The notes: a model not told the origin generated them from the sequence alone. DNA of 64,000 nucleotides from Granulosicoccus antarcticus IMCC3135 (GCF_002215215.1 NZ_CP018632.1:1608501-1672500); one strand, 5' to 3'. Numbered from the stretch's first letter, positions 17,246 to 27,157 are shown. Program-made: numbers and translations.

Positions 17246-19540
17246 ATGTTCAAGCAAATTGCAGTCATTGGTTCAGGCACCATGGGCGCCGGAATAGCCG
17301 GACAGATAGCCAACGCGGGCCATCGCGTTCTCTTGTTGGACCTGCCAGGGGAGGACGAGGCAAATGCCATCAGTTCGGCGGCACTGGCCCGACTGATCAA
17401 ATCCGAGCCGCCGGCATTGATGCATGCAGATGCTGCACAACTGATTACCGTCGGCAATATCCGAGATGATTTTGACAAGCTCGCCACGGCGGACTGGATC
17501 GTTGAAGCCGTTGTTGAACGTCTGGATATCAAACGGGCGTTGTATCAGAAACTCAATGAGGTCATACCGGCAGATTGTATTGTTACTTCCAATACATCGA
17601 CCATCCCCATCAGCCTGCTGGTGGAAACCATGCCCGAGAGTTTTCGGCGTCGGTTCGCGATAACGCATTATTTCAACCCGGTGCGCTACATGCGATTGCT
17701 GGAGCTGGTACGTGGCAGCGATGCCGCTGTCATGCAGAAGCTGGCTGATTTCAATGACCGTGAGCTGGGCAAAGGCGTGGTTGCTTGCAACGACACGCCC
17801 GGGTTTCTCGGTAATCGCGTCGGTGTCTTCGCCTTGCAGGCAGGGATTGATGAGGCGCAGTCTCTGCAGCTTCCCATCGAGTATGCCGATGCCTTGATGG
17901 GGCGACCCATGGGCATTCCCAAGACGGGCGTATTCGGATTGTATGATTTGATCGGCATCGATCTGATGGCTGATGTCGTCCGTTCTCTACGCAGCATTTT
18001 GCCTGCGGGTGATGCCTTTCATGCGGTGGGTGCTGAGAGCGACATGATCAACGGCATGGTGAATCAGGGTCTGACAGGCAATAAAGGTGGAGGCGGCTTC
18101 TATCGGCGTGATTCTGATGGCAAGCGTCTGGCCAGAGATCTGGAAACCGGTGAATATCGGCCTGCAATGGCTGAGTTGCCCGCGCGGGCTCTGGCGGCAG
18201 CAGAGGCTATCGCCGATCAACGTGAGCCGCTTGTCGACCTGGTGGCTGGTAGCGATGTGCAGGCGCAGTTCTGCCAGAATGTGCTGGGACGAGTACTCGG
18301 ATATGCGGCCAGTTTGCTGGGAGAGGTGACCGATTCTGCCCAGGATATTGATGATGCCATGAAGCTGGGTTTCAACTGGATTCGTGGTCCTTTCGAGATG
18401 ATTGATGCGCTGGGTTCAGACAAGGTCATAGAGCTGTTGTCAGCAACAGGGGCGAGTATTCCCGCATCGTTGCGTAGTGACAAACCATTCTATGCCGTTA
18501 GTGAGAATGTTCTGACTGTCCGGCATGCCAACGGTGATATGGATCCCATTGCATTGCCAGATGGCGTGGTCCGTTTCCACATGCAGCGACGCGTCAATGC
18601 ACCGCTATACAGCAACCGTGCGGCTAGTGTGTTTGCCATCGAAAACGGTTATCGTCTGATCGAGTTTCATTCCAAGGCCAACGCGCTGACAGATGAGTCG
18701 ATGCAGATGGTGGCGCAGGCTGCGAGTGATCATGGGCGTGGCATTCTGGTGCATAACGATGCCCAGCACTATTCAGCTGGAGTCGATCTGAATGCTTTTC
18801 TGACACTTATCGATGCCGGCGACTGGCAGGGGATCGATGAGTTTCTGGCACGATTTCAAAACGCCGTTGCTGCCTTGAAATATGCCCCGGTGCCGGTTGT
18901 GGGCGCACCCTCGGGTCTGGCATTGGGAGGCGGTTTCGAAGTGCTTCTGCACTGCGATGCCAGGGTCATGCATAGCAATAGCGTGGTAGGGCTTGTCGAA
19001 AGTGGAGTGGGGGTTCTGCCCGCCGGTGGCGGTGTCAAGGAAACCTACTGGCGTTGGTATCAGAAGACGGGAAACTGGGAGAAGGCTGCCTGGAAGGCAT
19101 GGATGAACCTGGGGTATGGGGCGATGGCATCGTCTCCACAGCTGGCACAAAAACTCCAGTATTTTGACCCCGAGATCGATGTCTCTCTCATGAATCGTGA
19201 TCGCCTGTACCAGCGTTCCGTTCAGATGCTGGACACCTTGACTACTGGTTACGTTGCGCCCGAAGCATCACAGTTCCAACTGGCCGGTGGGGATATTCTC
19301 GAGCGTATGGGGACATTCATGGACGAGGGGGTCGCTCGCGGTGATTTCTATCCACACGACAAAACAGTTGCCATGCAGATTGCCAGTGTCATGTGCAGTG
19401 AGGATGGTCAGTCTGTAGAGGTCAGCGAGCAGGATTTATATGATCGTGAAAGAGCTGCTTTCATCAGGCTTGCTCAGACACCTGAGACACGCGCTCGCAT
19501 TTATTCTCTGCTACATGCAGGTGGCGCTGTACGCAATTAG
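17246..19540 (+). CDS. 3-hydroxyacyl-CoA dehydrogenase / enoyl-CoA hydratase, FadN-like
   Basis: A 764-residue bifunctional beta-oxidation enzyme. The N-terminus is an NAD-binding 3-hydroxyacyl-CoA dehydrogenase domain (IAVIGSGTMGAGIAGQIANAG; TSNTSTIPIS; ITHYFNPVRYMRLLELV), then two HCDH C-terminal domains (NDTPGFLGNRVGVFA; QNVLGRVLGYAASLL), and finally a crotonase domain (ALGGGFEVLLHCDARVMHSNSVVGLVESGVG). This order is reversed relative to FadB and matches the FadN type. It converts enoyl-CoA to 3-ketoacyl-CoA in fatty-acid breakdown. No thiolase or acyl-CoA dehydrogenase is adjacent. The ATG at 17246 is used. The NAD(P)HX repair gene follows 11 bases after its stop. Confidence 0.9.
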   Translation: MFKQIAVIGSGTMGAGIAGQIANAGHRVLLLDLPGEDEANAISSAALARLIKSEPPALMHADAAQLITVGNIRDDFDKLATADWIVEAVVERLDIKRALYQKLNEVIPADCIVTSNTSTIPISLLVETMPESFRRRFAITHYFNPVRYMRLLELVRGSDAAVMQKLADFNDRELGKGVVACNDTPGFLGNRVGVFALQAGIDEAQSLQLPIEYADALMGRPMGIPKTGVFGLYDLIGIDLMADVVRSLRSILPAGDAFHAVGAESDMINGMVNQGLTGNKGGGGFYRRDSDGKRLARDLETGEYRPAMAELPARALAAAEAIADQREPLVDLVAGSDVQAQFCQNVLGRVLGYAASLLGEVTDSAQDIDDAMKLGFNWIRGPFEMIDALGSDKVIELLSATGASIPASLRSDKPFYAVSENVLTVRHANGDMDPIALPDGVVRFHMQRRVNAPLYSNRAASVFAIENGYRLIEFHSKANALTDESMQMVAQAASDHGRGILVHNDAQHYSAGVDLNAFLTLIDAGDWQGIDEFLARFQNAVAALKYAPVPVVGAPSGLALGGGFEVLLHCDARVMHSNSVVGLVESGVGVLPAGGGVKETYWRWYQKTGNWEKAAWKAWMNLGYGAMASSPQLAQKLQYFDPEIDVSLMNRDRLYQRSVQMLDTLTTGYVAPEASQFQLAGGDILERMGTFMDEGVARGDFYPHDKTVAMQIASVMCSEDGQSVEVSEQDLYDRERAAFIRLAQTPETRARIYSLLHAGGAVRN

Positions 19541-19551
19541 GGCAAACAACC

Positions 19552-21147
19552 ATGTTGTTATCAGCCGCGCAGATGCAGCGTGTTGATGCTACTGCCGTAG
19601 AGCAGGGTATCAACAGCTTTGAGCTCATGTGCTCTGCCGGTCAGGCAGTGGCTGATACGGCTGTCGAACTGCTGCAGAATCGCAGCGGCACATTTCTGGT
19701 GTTGGCAGGTCCGGGTAACAACGGCGGAGATGGTGCGATTGCGGCGCAAGAGCTGGCGGGCCGTGGCTACCAGGTCGTTGTGGTCCGCTTCCTGGTAGAG
19801 GCCGAAGCAGGCATGGCGTCCGGCAATGAGGCCGAACTCCGTGATGCTGATCGAGCTTTTGCTCAGTGGCGTGGTGTTACCTTCGCATACACGTTGCAGC
19901 AGGAGCAAGTGGATCAACAACTACGGGAGATGATCGATCAGTCCGATGTCATCATTGATGCCTTATTCGGCGCTGGCTTGAAACGTCCCTTGCAGGGTTT
20001 GGTGGCGCAGCTGGTCGAGCAGGTAAACATGGCTTGCGCCAAGGTGTTGGCAGTGGATGTACCCAGTGGACTGAATGGCAATACACATGGCGTCGATGGC
20101 GTGTGTATCAAAGCCGATACGACAGTCACTTTCTTTCTCCATAAGCCTGCACATTTTCTATATCCGGGTCGAGAGTTGTGTGGTCGCAAAACTCTTGCTC
20201 AGATCGGTTTGAGCAAAGCACAGCTGAACCCCGATTGGCCCTTGTGCGTTCTGAACGAGCCTGACTTCTTTCTGCCGGCTTTGCCTGTTCTTGGTCAGGA
20301 GGGCCACAAATTCGATCGTGGGCATGTGCTGGTGCGCAGTGGGCCCCTACAGTCCACTGGAGCGTCTCGTTTGAGTGCACAGACGGCTCTGGAGTGTGGG
20401 GCTGGTCTGGTGACTCTGGCCAGCAGCAACGAGGCCTTGTCGGTCAACGCTGCACACCTGACTGCGGTCATGCTCAAACCGTGTGACAACATTTCCCAGT
20501 GGCAGCTCATTTTGCAGGACCAGCGAATCAATACGGTTATCGTCGGGCCAGGTAATGGCGTTGATGCTGCGACGCGCGGTTGTAGTCTTGCTGCATTGCA
20601 GGCTGACAAGCACTGCGTACTGGATGCCGATGCATTGTCATGCTGGACGAACACGAGTGACAGAGAGCAGCTTTTTGAAGCGTTGCTTGCTGCAAGATAC
20701 ACGGCGATACTCACGCCTCACACCGGAGAGTTTGAGCGCTTGTTTGGTGAGCTATCTGATGGTAATGATCAGGTTCAGCCACGCTCCAGGTTACATCTGG
20801 CTTGTGCTGCTGCCAGGCTGGTGAAGGCGGTGGTTGTCTTCAAGGGTGCAGATACGGTTATTGCAGCACCTGATGGGCGTAGTGCGATTAATGCCAATGC
20901 ACCTCCCTGGCTGGCTACTGCTGGCGCCGGAGATGTACTGGCAGGAGTGATTGCCTCACTGTCGGCACAGGGCATGAGCGCTTTTGAAGCCGCCTGTGCT
21001 GGTGTGTGGATGCATGGTCAGGCCGCCATGGAGCTGGGCTACCCGATGAGTGCTGAACACCTGGCAACGCGCTTGCCGCAGGTTGTCCATGCTCTGAGCC
21101 CTGTTAACAAGAAGGGCTTTGGTGAAACAGAGCTGGTGAAACGTTGA
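19552..21147 (+). CDS. Bifunctional NAD(P)H-hydrate epimerase / ADP-dependent dehydratase
   Basis: A 531-residue metabolite-repair enzyme (YjeF/Nnr type). The N-terminal domain (1-220) is the epimerase of S- and R-NAD(P)HX (VLAGPGNNGGDGAIAAQELAGRGY; VIIDALFGAGLKRPL; VLAVDVPSGLNG). The C-terminal domain (about 240-520) is the ribokinase-like dehydratase that restores NAD(P)H using ADP (VIVGPGNG; LTPHTGEFERLFG; WLATAGAGDVLAGVIASL). The ATG at 19552 gives the normal fused length. It lies 11 bases after the NAD-dependent FadN-like gene and is probably co-transcribed with it. Confidence 0.93.
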   Translation: MLLSAAQMQRVDATAVEQGINSFELMCSAGQAVADTAVELLQNRSGTFLVLAGPGNNGGDGAIAAQELAGRGYQVVVVRFLVEAEAGMASGNEAELRDADRAFAQWRGVTFAYTLQQEQVDQQLREMIDQSDVIIDALFGAGLKRPLQGLVAQLVEQVNMACAKVLAVDVPSGLNGNTHGVDGVCIKADTTVTFFLHKPAHFLYPGRELCGRKTLAQIGLSKAQLNPDWPLCVLNEPDFFLPALPVLGQEGHKFDRGHVLVRSGPLQSTGASRLSAQTALECGAGLVTLASSNEALSVNAAHLTAVMLKPCDNISQWQLILQDQRINTVIVGPGNGVDAATRGCSLAALQADKHCVLDADALSCWTNTSDREQLFEALLAARYTAILTPHTGEFERLFGELSDGNDQVQPRSRLHLACAAARLVKAVVVFKGADTVIAAPDGRSAINANAPPWLATAGAGDVLAGVIASLSAQGMSAFEAACAGVWMHGQAAMELGYPMSAEHLATRLPQVVHALSPVNKKGFGETELVKR

Positions 21148-21173
21148 ATTGACGCCTGCTGTGAGGGGGCGGC

Positions 21174-21875
21174 TCAGTCGTCCTGTTCCTGGTACTCAGT
21201 CTCACTCTGGTTCTGGTCTTTGTCTTTATCCTGATTCCGGGGTGGTTTTTCATCAGTTTCTTCTGATGGATCGTCTGCCGAACCGATGTCTTGTGTTTTC
21301 ACCGGCAGGGCCTCTGAAATAGAGACGCTTCTGGATCTGAGCAGCGGCTCCAGCATGCCGGTGACACGGCCAAAGGCGTGACGCTGGCTGTGCAGTGCGT
21401 TGCCAGCTACCTGTAACGGTGGGGACTTTCTCAGGAGCACGCTGCCTGCGATAACATAACGCCTGGGCACCGAGTCATCAGCGTAGTGCACTCCACTGCG
21501 GGTCAGCCAGGCAATCATGCCCAACTCGCCTTCTTCGATTTCCTCTCGAGTCAGTAGCGGTACAAGCTGAGAGACATTCAGTGAGTCGCCGCGTGCCAGA
21601 AGTGTCAGACGACGCCCGTCATCGGTATCACAATGAATCAGCATGCGTGAGCCATCATTATCCACATCGGCGTCAATGATCGTTTTGCCTGGCTGCGCGT
21701 TGGAATCAATGGTCAGCAGGCAGGAACTGTCGGAATAGAACGCGGCTGAGAGTGAAGCATCCATGACGGGAATGGGGTCTGTTGCCATGACGGGTTGCCC
21801 CATAACGGACAGCAGCAGGGCCAGTACCGAGCACAGAAGTGTTGTTGTCGAGCCAGTCTGGGCTGAGAAATTCAC
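21174..21875 (-). CDS. Exported hypothetical protein with a charged C-terminal tail
   Basis: A 233-residue protein of unknown function. A signal peptide is visible at residues 1-31 (hydrophobic core LLCSVLALLLSVMGQPVMA). The mature part starts with a region holding two Cys (SSCLLTID and LIHCDTDD), which could pair in the periplasm. The last 40 residues are highly charged and rich in Asp, Glu, Lys and Gln, probably disordered. The start is GTG at 21875 with no strong Shine-Dalgarno. It is convergent with the NAD(P)HX repair gene. I recognise no domain. Confidence 0.6.
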   Translation of the reverse strand: MNFSAQTGSTTTLLCSVLALLLSVMGQPVMATDPIPVMDASLSAAFYSDSSCLLTIDSNAQPGKTIIDADVDNDGSRMLIHCDTDDGRRLTLLARGDSLNVSQLVPLLTREEIEEGELGMIAWLTRSGVHYADDSVPRRYVIAGSVLLRKSPPLQVAGNALHSQRHAFGRVTGMLEPLLRSRSVSISEALPVKTQDIGSADDPSEETDEKPPRNQDKDKDQNQSETEYQEQDD

Positions 21876-22255
21876 AAGCAGAGGGATGTAATGTTGTTGG
21901 GAAATCTTGGCGGAATAGGGCGATTCAACGTCAGTTGGCGTTGTCTGTCTTGAAACATATTTCCATCAAGCATAGTCGCTGTGACTGCTATTCGGTCAAC
22001 TTAGCGAGTTGCGAATTCAGCGCATTGCCATTATCAATATCATTTACGCGGCTGCTTTGTGACATCAATATGGTTTTCCTGATTTGGAAGGCATGGGCTG
22101 TCATGATAATTATATTTTATAAGCTATTGATATAAAAGAAAAATAATACTTTTCCCCGTTTCGTATCGATTGCTTTTTTGCAATGAAGAGACAGGTTACT
22201 AACCTTTTATACTATTGAAGCTTGAACTAGTGCAAGTTTTGGTCACTTCTGACTG
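21876..22255. other. A+T-rich intergenic region
   Basis: This 380-base gap is clearly richer in A and T than its surroundings, especially at 22090-22160, with several TATAAT-like stretches. It should hold the promoter of the exported protein gene and the end of the HIT transcript. I see no convincing gene; a 98-codon plus-strand frame through it has no protein-like features. Confidence 0.5.
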
Positions 22256-22654
22256 TCAGCGAAAGGATTTGATCACGGCACGCATCAGAGTCTCTGCAGG
22301 TTTTGCCCCATAAGCTACCGATGAGCCAAAACCCCATACCGGCGCTGGCCAGTTCGGGTCACCTTCATCCCTTGCCACGACGTGGCAATGAAGCTGTGCA
22401 ACGACATTTCCCAACATGGCTACGTTCACGCTCTTGCAGCTGGTTACCTGCTGGACGACACGGCTCACCTGATTGACATCCGCCATGAAACCGTCGCGTT
22501 GTTGATGCGTCAGGTCGTGCAATTCCTCAATCCCATCCTGTACGGGAAGAAGAATGAGCCATGGCCAACGGCTGTCATTCATCAGGCGTATATGGGCGCT
22601 GGTCGTTGTGCAAACCTCCAGCGTATCAGCCAGAATTCTGGGGTGAATACTCAT
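22256..22654 (-). CDS. HIT domain protein
   Basis: A 132-residue histidine-triad superfamily protein, probably a nucleotide hydrolase or transferase. The motif region reads AQLHCHVVARDEGDPNWP followed by PVWG. The first His of the HxHxH triad is Gln, while the central His, the nucleophile in Hint enzymes, and the last His are kept. This Q-L-H-x-H form followed by DPxWPxPVWG is typical of one bacterial HIT branch of unknown substrate. The ATG at 22654 is preferred to in-frame starts up to 22780, which would overlap the next gene. It follows the DUF3592 gene by 38 bases. Confidence 0.85.
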   Translation of the reverse strand: MSIHPRILADTLEVCTTTSAHIRLMNDSRWPWLILLPVQDGIEELHDLTHQQRDGFMADVNQVSRVVQQVTSCKSVNVAMLGNVVAQLHCHVVARDEGDPNWPAPVWGFGSSVAYGAKPAETLMRAVIKSFR

Positions 22655-22692
22655 GCTTGTTCTCGGGTATGGGTTCTGGTAAATGAATGCGC

Positions 22693-23115
22693 TTAGCGCT
22701 TGCGACTGCGTTGCAGCATGACAAGCCCGCCTGTGAGTGCCAGGAGGCCTGGAATTAGGTAGAAGGTGACTTCGAGCCATGTCCCTGCAAAGGAGTCAAC
22801 CCGGATATTTACCGGATCGTTCTTGTCCACAAGAATGTCGACTTGCTCCCCGATGGCAAACGGCGCGGGGTAACTACTTATATTGGTCAAAGCTTGATGC
22901 GAGGTGCCGTTTTCATCGGTGTATTCGACAAGGGATTGAACCTCCTGACTATCGAGGCGAGCCACCGGTTGTTGTTGAACGACCGTAGCGAGTCGGGCGA
23001 CGGAGTCCTCCACAAATGCCAATCTTGAAGAATAATGTTGTGCGCTGTTGGACAAGGGCAAAAGCGAGATGAAGATCAGGCCCATGCCAAGCCAGCGAAT
23101 GCCTGGAAGAGTCAT
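22693..23115 (-). CDS. DUF3592 domain membrane protein
   Basis: A 140-residue protein with a membrane helix at about residues 7-25, a short periplasmic beta domain (VQSLVEYTDENGTSHQ; FAIGEQVDILVDKNDP) and a second helix at about 113-133 near the basic C-terminus. This helix-domain-helix plan and the VDKNDPVNIRVDS stretch are characteristic of DUF3592. Its function is unknown. The ATG at 23115 lies 2 bases after the stop of the DUF2461 gene, and the HIT gene follows, so DUF2461, DUF3592 and HIT look like one transcript. Confidence 0.75.
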   Translation of the reverse strand: MTLPGIRWLGMGLIFISLLPLSNSAQHYSSRLAFVEDSVARLATVVQQQPVARLDSQEVQSLVEYTDENGTSHQALTNISSYPAPFAIGEQVDILVDKNDPVNIRVDSFAGTWLEVTFYLIPGLLALTGGLVMLQRSRKR

Positions 23116-23117
23116 GC

Positions 23118-23792
23118 TCAGAACATCAGGTCGTTGGCGTCGCACAGAAATTTCATCAGCGGGGCGGTGCTCTTGATCTGTTTGCCGATCAACTTGTGGA
23201 AGTTCTTGTCGTGGATCGCTTCGGGTGGCAGCTGCATCAGCGCAATGAAATCCCGGCGTCTGAGATCTTCGATGGCAGGGTGCTCGGGGGAGTAACCACG
23301 TGGTGCTGTTTTGAGTGAATCGCCGGATAAACTGAATGCTCCATTGCCCAGAACTTTCTTTTTCAGCGCCCGCCATTCCTTCGGATGTTCATCGATCAGC
23401 AGGCGAATGGCTTTCAGGTGAGGGCTGTCTGGTTTCCAGATACCTGCACCGAGGTAGACCTCGCCAGGCTCTATGTGCAGGTAGTAACCAGGCGAGTGAA
23501 CATCCTTGCCGCGCACATGCCTGAAATGAATACCGATGTTGGTCTTGTAGGGTGTCTTGTCATTGCCGAAGCGTGTATCGCGATGCACACGCATAAGCGC
23601 ACCGCCGACTTTCTTGGCCGTGCAATCGAGATAGGGTGATACACGTTTGATGGCAGGTTCCATTAACTCGATGAATTCCAGAGCCGGTGTACGCACCTGT
23701 TCTTCATAACGCTGCTTGTTGGCATGAAACCAGTCACGATTGTTGTTGGTGGAAAGCTCTTGTAGAAAGCTGATCGTGTGCTTGTCAAACAT
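23118..23792 (-). CDS. DUF2461 family protein
   Basis: A 224-residue cytoplasmic protein of the DUF2461/TIGR02453 family. Typical stretches are FLQELSTNNNRDWFHANKQRYEE near the start, MRVHRDTRFGNDKTPYKTNIG, PGYYLHIEPGEVYLGAGIW, and LKTAPRGYSPEHP. No biochemical role is established for the family. The ATG at 23792 gives the usual N-terminus; a longer frame to 23849 is possible but poor. It starts 207 bases from the divergent MFS gene. Confidence 0.85.
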   Translation of the reverse strand: MFDKHTISFLQELSTNNNRDWFHANKQRYEEQVRTPALEFIELMEPAIKRVSPYLDCTAKKVGGALMRVHRDTRFGNDKTPYKTNIGIHFRHVRGKDVHSPGYYLHIEPGEVYLGAGIWKPDSPHLKAIRLLIDEHPKEWRALKKKVLGNGAFSLSGDSLKTAPRGYSPEHPAIEDLRRRDFIALMQLPPEAIHDKNFHKLIGKQIKSTAPLMKFLCDANDLMF

Positions 23793-23999
23793 GTGTCGGT
23801 CCGTTGAATATCTGAAAGTCAGTTTCCGATAAGGGCGTCGGTAAGGCAAGTGTGCGGAGACAGCTTGTGTTGTGTCGTCTCAAACGGCAAAAGCATTCAG
23901 ATAAAGACGTTGCGCGGCGCTTTCAGAACACTCGCTTGCCGTGGGCACGGGCGCTGCTATACGGTCGCGGACTTGTTCAGCGATACTTGTCGAGTTTTC

Positions 24000-25187
24000 A
24001 TGTTTCATCGTCGTCCGGTAGCTCTCAGCCAGCTGCCTGGAAACACCAGCCTCAACCTGGCCAGAATGTCGGCTATCGAAGGGTTCTCGCGTTCGATCCT
24101 GGTCAGCATCTTGCCACTGGTGGCTCTGGAAGCATTGGGAAGCAAAGAGAACGTTGCTATCGCCTATTTGATAGGGGGGCTGCTGACATTAAGCATTACG
24201 CTGAACATCGGCACGATCGAGCGATACCTGCAGCGTCGCTGGGTGGTAACGCTGGGCGGAGGCTTTCTGGTGCTGGCGGCATTGTTGCTGTATTCACGCT
24301 CGACTATTTTTCTACCCTTGGGGATTGGTCTGCGCTCCGCTGCCGCTTCCGTGTACACGGTGTGTCTGTCGTTGTACATCATGGATTACATCGGCAAAAA
24401 GGATCTGACGCTCAATGAATCGCGCCGCATGCAGTACACGGGGCTGGCCTGGCTTGCAGGTCCCGCGCTGGGTTCGTGGCTGGTTGCAAAAGGCTATGTG
24501 GATATCCCGTTTCTGCTCTCAGCTATCGCAGCATTTATCATGCTTGCCTATTTCTGGCGCCTGCGCCTGGGGGACAACAAGGTTCTGCGCAAGGCCCAAT
24601 CCCAGGCAAGCAACCCCTGGCAAGCCATCAAACGCTATTCCGGGCAAAAGCGCCTGAGGATCGCCTACAGCATCACCGTCAGCCGTTCTTGTTATTGGGT
24701 GTCGCTGTACGTTTATGGCCCGATCTATGTGGTTGAAGCCGGCTTGCCAGTCTGGTCTGCGGGCGTACTCTTGTCGGGCGTGTCGACCATGCTTTTTCTC
24801 AGTCCTGTCATTCGGCGCATATCCGATCGCTTTGGCACGCGACAGGTGATCTATACCGGGTTAACGATTACAGGCTTGAGTTTGCTGGCTCTGGGGTTTG
24901 TTGGTTCGCCCAAGCCACTAGGGGTCGTCTTCTGGGTCAGCGGTGCGGTGGGGGGCGTCTTGCTTGATGTACTTGGCAATATTCCATTCATGCGCTCGGT
25001 CAAGTCACACGAGCGAGTGGCCATGACCTCGGTGTTCTCCACCTGGCGTGAAGCATCGGAGTTGTTGACGCCCTTGCTGGTCAGTGCTGTGCTAGTGTTC
25101 TTCCCGTTTCAGGCATATTTTTTCATACTTGCCTTGATGCATTTCATGTCAGCGGTCTCGACCAGCTTTCTACCCAAACGCCTCTAA
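24000..25187 (+). CDS. MFS transporter
   Basis: A 395-residue inner-membrane transporter with about twelve hydrophobic segments. The first loops are short, and GLRSAAASVYTVCLSLYI plus TYxG-like glycine-rich segments fit the major facilitator fold. An ISDRFGTRQ motif, close to the MFS loop 2-3/8-9 signature DRxGRR, is visible near residue 280. The substrate is unknown. The ATG at 24000 is chosen; a longer frame from 23850 would add a non-hydrophobic, low-quality extension. The EamA-family gene follows 18 bases after the stop, so both transporters are probably on one transcript. Confidence 0.8.
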   Translation: MFHRRPVALSQLPGNTSLNLARMSAIEGFSRSILVSILPLVALEALGSKENVAIAYLIGGLLTLSITLNIGTIERYLQRRWVVTLGGGFLVLAALLLYSRSTIFLPLGIGLRSAAASVYTVCLSLYIMDYIGKKDLTLNESRRMQYTGLAWLAGPALGSWLVAKGYVDIPFLLSAIAAFIMLAYFWRLRLGDNKVLRKAQSQASNPWQAIKRYSGQKRLRIAYSITVSRSCYWVSLYVYGPIYVVEAGLPVWSAGVLLSGVSTMLFLSPVIRRISDRFGTRQVIYTGLTITGLSLLALGFVGSPKPLGVVFWVSGAVGGVLLDVLGNIPFMRSVKSHERVAMTSVFSTWREASELLTPLLVSAVLVFFPFQAYFFILALMHFMSAVSTSFLPKRL

Positions 25188-25205
25188 TCGTGTCTTAAGG
25201 AATCA

Positions 25206-26093
25206 GTGTCTTCACTTTCATTCGGATATTGCCTGATGCTCCTGGCCTTCCTGTGCTTTGCCGTGATGGATACGTCGGCAAAATGGCTGGTTGCTGCGAC
25301 CATTCCAGCTTTGCAGGTCGCATGGCTTCGTTATCTGGGACATTTCCTGTGCGCGATTCTCCTCTACGGACCCGGGCATGGTGTTGGAATAGTCAGATCG
25401 AACAAGCCCTGGCTGCAGTCACTACGGGCCGTTTTTCTGCTGGCGGGGACATGCCTGAATTTTTCTGCGCTGAAATTTCTGCCTCTGACAACAGCCATCG
25501 CCATCTTCTTCGTATCGCCGCTGACCGTTTGTCTCCTGAGTATTCCGATTCTGGGAGAGAAGGTCGGCATCAAGCGGTTAATGGCGGTTCTGGTGGGTTT
25601 CATCGGTGTGCTTATCATTGTCAAGCCCTGGAGTCAGAGTTTTAATCCTGCCATCTTCCTGTCCATGGGAGCCATGCTATGCGTCAGTTGCTACTTTGTG
25701 ATGAGTCGGGTTATCGCAGGTGTTGACTCCAACGCGACGGCGCAGTTTTATGTGTCCGGCATAGCGACGCTGATTCTGGCGCCGGTTGCCCTGATGAACT
25801 GGGTCTGGCCAACAAGTACGACAGCGTGGGTATTGGTTGTTCTCATAGGCACGCTGGGGATGGTGGGTCATTCCTTCCTCACCAATGCTCACCGGTATGC
25901 TGAGGCCTCAGTGCTGGCGCCAACGGTTTATGCGCAGATTATCTATATCGCGGCACTGAGCTGGCTGGTGTTCAATCAAACCCCCGATCTGAATACACTG
26001 GTCGGCACATTTATCATTGTGTGTAGCGGTCTGTTCATCTGGTTTCGTGAGCGCCAGGTTGAGGCGAGTACGACGCCTGTTAGTGCACGATAG
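25206..26093 (+). CDS. EamA family (DMT superfamily) transporter
   Basis: A 295-residue membrane protein with ten hydrophobic segments arranged as two five-helix EamA repeats: the first includes CFAVMDTSAKWLVA and LPLTTAIAIFFVSPL, the second GTLGMVGHSFLTNAHRYAEAS. Members export amino acids, nucleosides or other metabolites; the substrate is not readable. The start is GTG at 25206 with AAGGA five bases upstream. It is the second gene after the MFS transporter. Confidence 0.85.
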   Translation: MSSLSFGYCLMLLAFLCFAVMDTSAKWLVAATIPALQVAWLRYLGHFLCAILLYGPGHGVGIVRSNKPWLQSLRAVFLLAGTCLNFSALKFLPLTTAIAIFFVSPLTVCLLSIPILGEKVGIKRLMAVLVGFIGVLIIVKPWSQSFNPAIFLSMGAMLCVSCYFVMSRVIAGVDSNATAQFYVSGIATLILAPVALMNWVWPTSTTAWVLVVLIGTLGMVGHSFLTNAHRYAEASVLAPTVYAQIIYIAALSWLVFNQTPDLNTLVGTFIIVCSGLFIWFRERQVEASTTPVSAR

Positions 26094-26183
26094 GGTTGAA
26101 TGGCTCGATTTCAGCGATTCAGATCTGCAAGCACGGCAGCTGCATTGAATGGGTGAAACACCAGTTCAGAAAGGCAAAAGCAA

Positions 26184-26216
26184 GACGGGCAGTGCATCAA
26201 TGATGCACTGCCCGTC
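26184..26216 (-). terminator. Rho-independent terminator of sucCD
   Basis: A near-perfect 14-16 base stem (GACGGGCAGTGCAT and its complement) with a tiny loop. On the minus strand it is followed by TTGCTTTTG, so it fits termination of sucCD, whose last stop is at 26240. The plus-strand side lacks a T run. Confidence 0.75.
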
Positions 26217-26239
26217 GGTTCGATCAACGGCAACGATTG

Positions 26240-27151
26240 CTAGCCGATCGCTTTAAGCAGGGCTTCACCCAGCTTTGCAGGAGAGCTGGAAACCACGATT
26301 CCAGCTTCTTCCATTGCTTTGATCTTGTCTTCAGCACCACCTTTACCACCGGAAATTACAGCACCGGCGTGACCCATGGTACGACCTGGAGGAGCAGTAC
26401 GACCAGCAATGAAGCCAGCCATCGGCTTCTTGCGACCCAGCTTGGCTTGTTCGATCAGCCATTCAGCTGCTTCTTCCTCGGCTGAACCACCGATCTCGCC
26501 GATCATGATGATGGACTTGGTTTCATCATCACTCAGGAACAGATCAAGAACATCAATGAATTCTGTGCCCTTGACCGGATCACCACCGATGCCCACAGCC
26601 GTCGTCTGACCCAGTCCGGCTTGAGTAGTCTGATAGACAGCCTCATAGGTCAGAGTGCCGGAACGAGAAACCACGCCAACTGAGCCCTTCATGAAGATGC
26701 TACCGGGCATGATGCCGATCTTGCACGCTTCAGGTGTCAGGATGCCTGGGCAGTTAGGACCGACCAGACGTGAACCGGAATCCTGTAAACGAGCCTTCAC
26801 TTCAACCATGTCGCGAACCGGCACGCCTTCAGTGATGCAGATAATCAGCTCGATACTGGCATCAATCGCTTCCGTAATGGCCGCAGCGGCACCAGCAGGT
26901 GGAACATAGATTACCGAAGCCGTTGCATCAGTTGCCTCTTTGCCTTCCTTGACGGTGGCAAAGATTGGCAGTTCTGTGCCTTCGCTACCACCAGAAGCAC
27001 TGGTCCAGACGCTGCCACCCTTCTTGGGGTGAATACCACCGACCATCTGTGAGCCGTGATAAGCCAGCGCTTGTTCGGTATGGAAGGTGCCTGTCTTGCC
27101 AGTCAAGCCCTGGACGAGGACTTTGGTATCTTTATTAATCAGTATAGACAT
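26240..27151 (-). CDS. sucD: Succinyl-CoA synthetase alpha subunit
   Basis: A 303-residue subunit of the TCA-cycle enzyme that interconverts succinyl-CoA and succinate with formation of ATP or GTP. The CoA-binding Rossmann domain is at the N-terminus ([26 protein letters not shown], with [10 protein letters not shown]). The phosphorylated His is in [21 protein letters not shown], and [12 protein letters not shown] is also conserved. The ATG at 27151 lies 6 bases after the sucC stop. A strong hairpin terminator follows the gene. Confidence 0.97.
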   Translation of the reverse strand: MSILINKDTKVLVQGLTGKTGTFHTEQALAYHGSQMVGGIHPKKGGSVWTSASGGSEGTELPIFATVKEGKEATDATASVIYVPPAGAAAAITEAIDASIELIICITEGVPVRDMVEVKARLQDSGSRLVGPNCPGILTPEACKIGIMPGSIFMKGSVGVVSRSGTLTYEAVYQTTQAGLGQTTAVGIGGDPVKGTEFIDVLDLFLSDDETKSIIMIGEIGGSAEEEAAEWLIEQAKLGRKKPMAGFIAGRTAPPGRTMGHAGAVISGGKGGAEDKIKAMEEAGIVVSSSPAKLGEALLKAIG

Positions 27152-27157
27152 GTCTGC

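Noticed and set aside
21839-22135. Plus-strand 98-codon frame in the A+T-rich gap
   Set aside because: No ribosome-binding site, overlaps the 5' end of the opposite gene, composition follows A+T content.
22169-22184. ATTGC-TTTTTT-GCAAT mini hairpin
   Set aside because: Five-base A/T-rich stem in an A+T-rich region; expected by chance.
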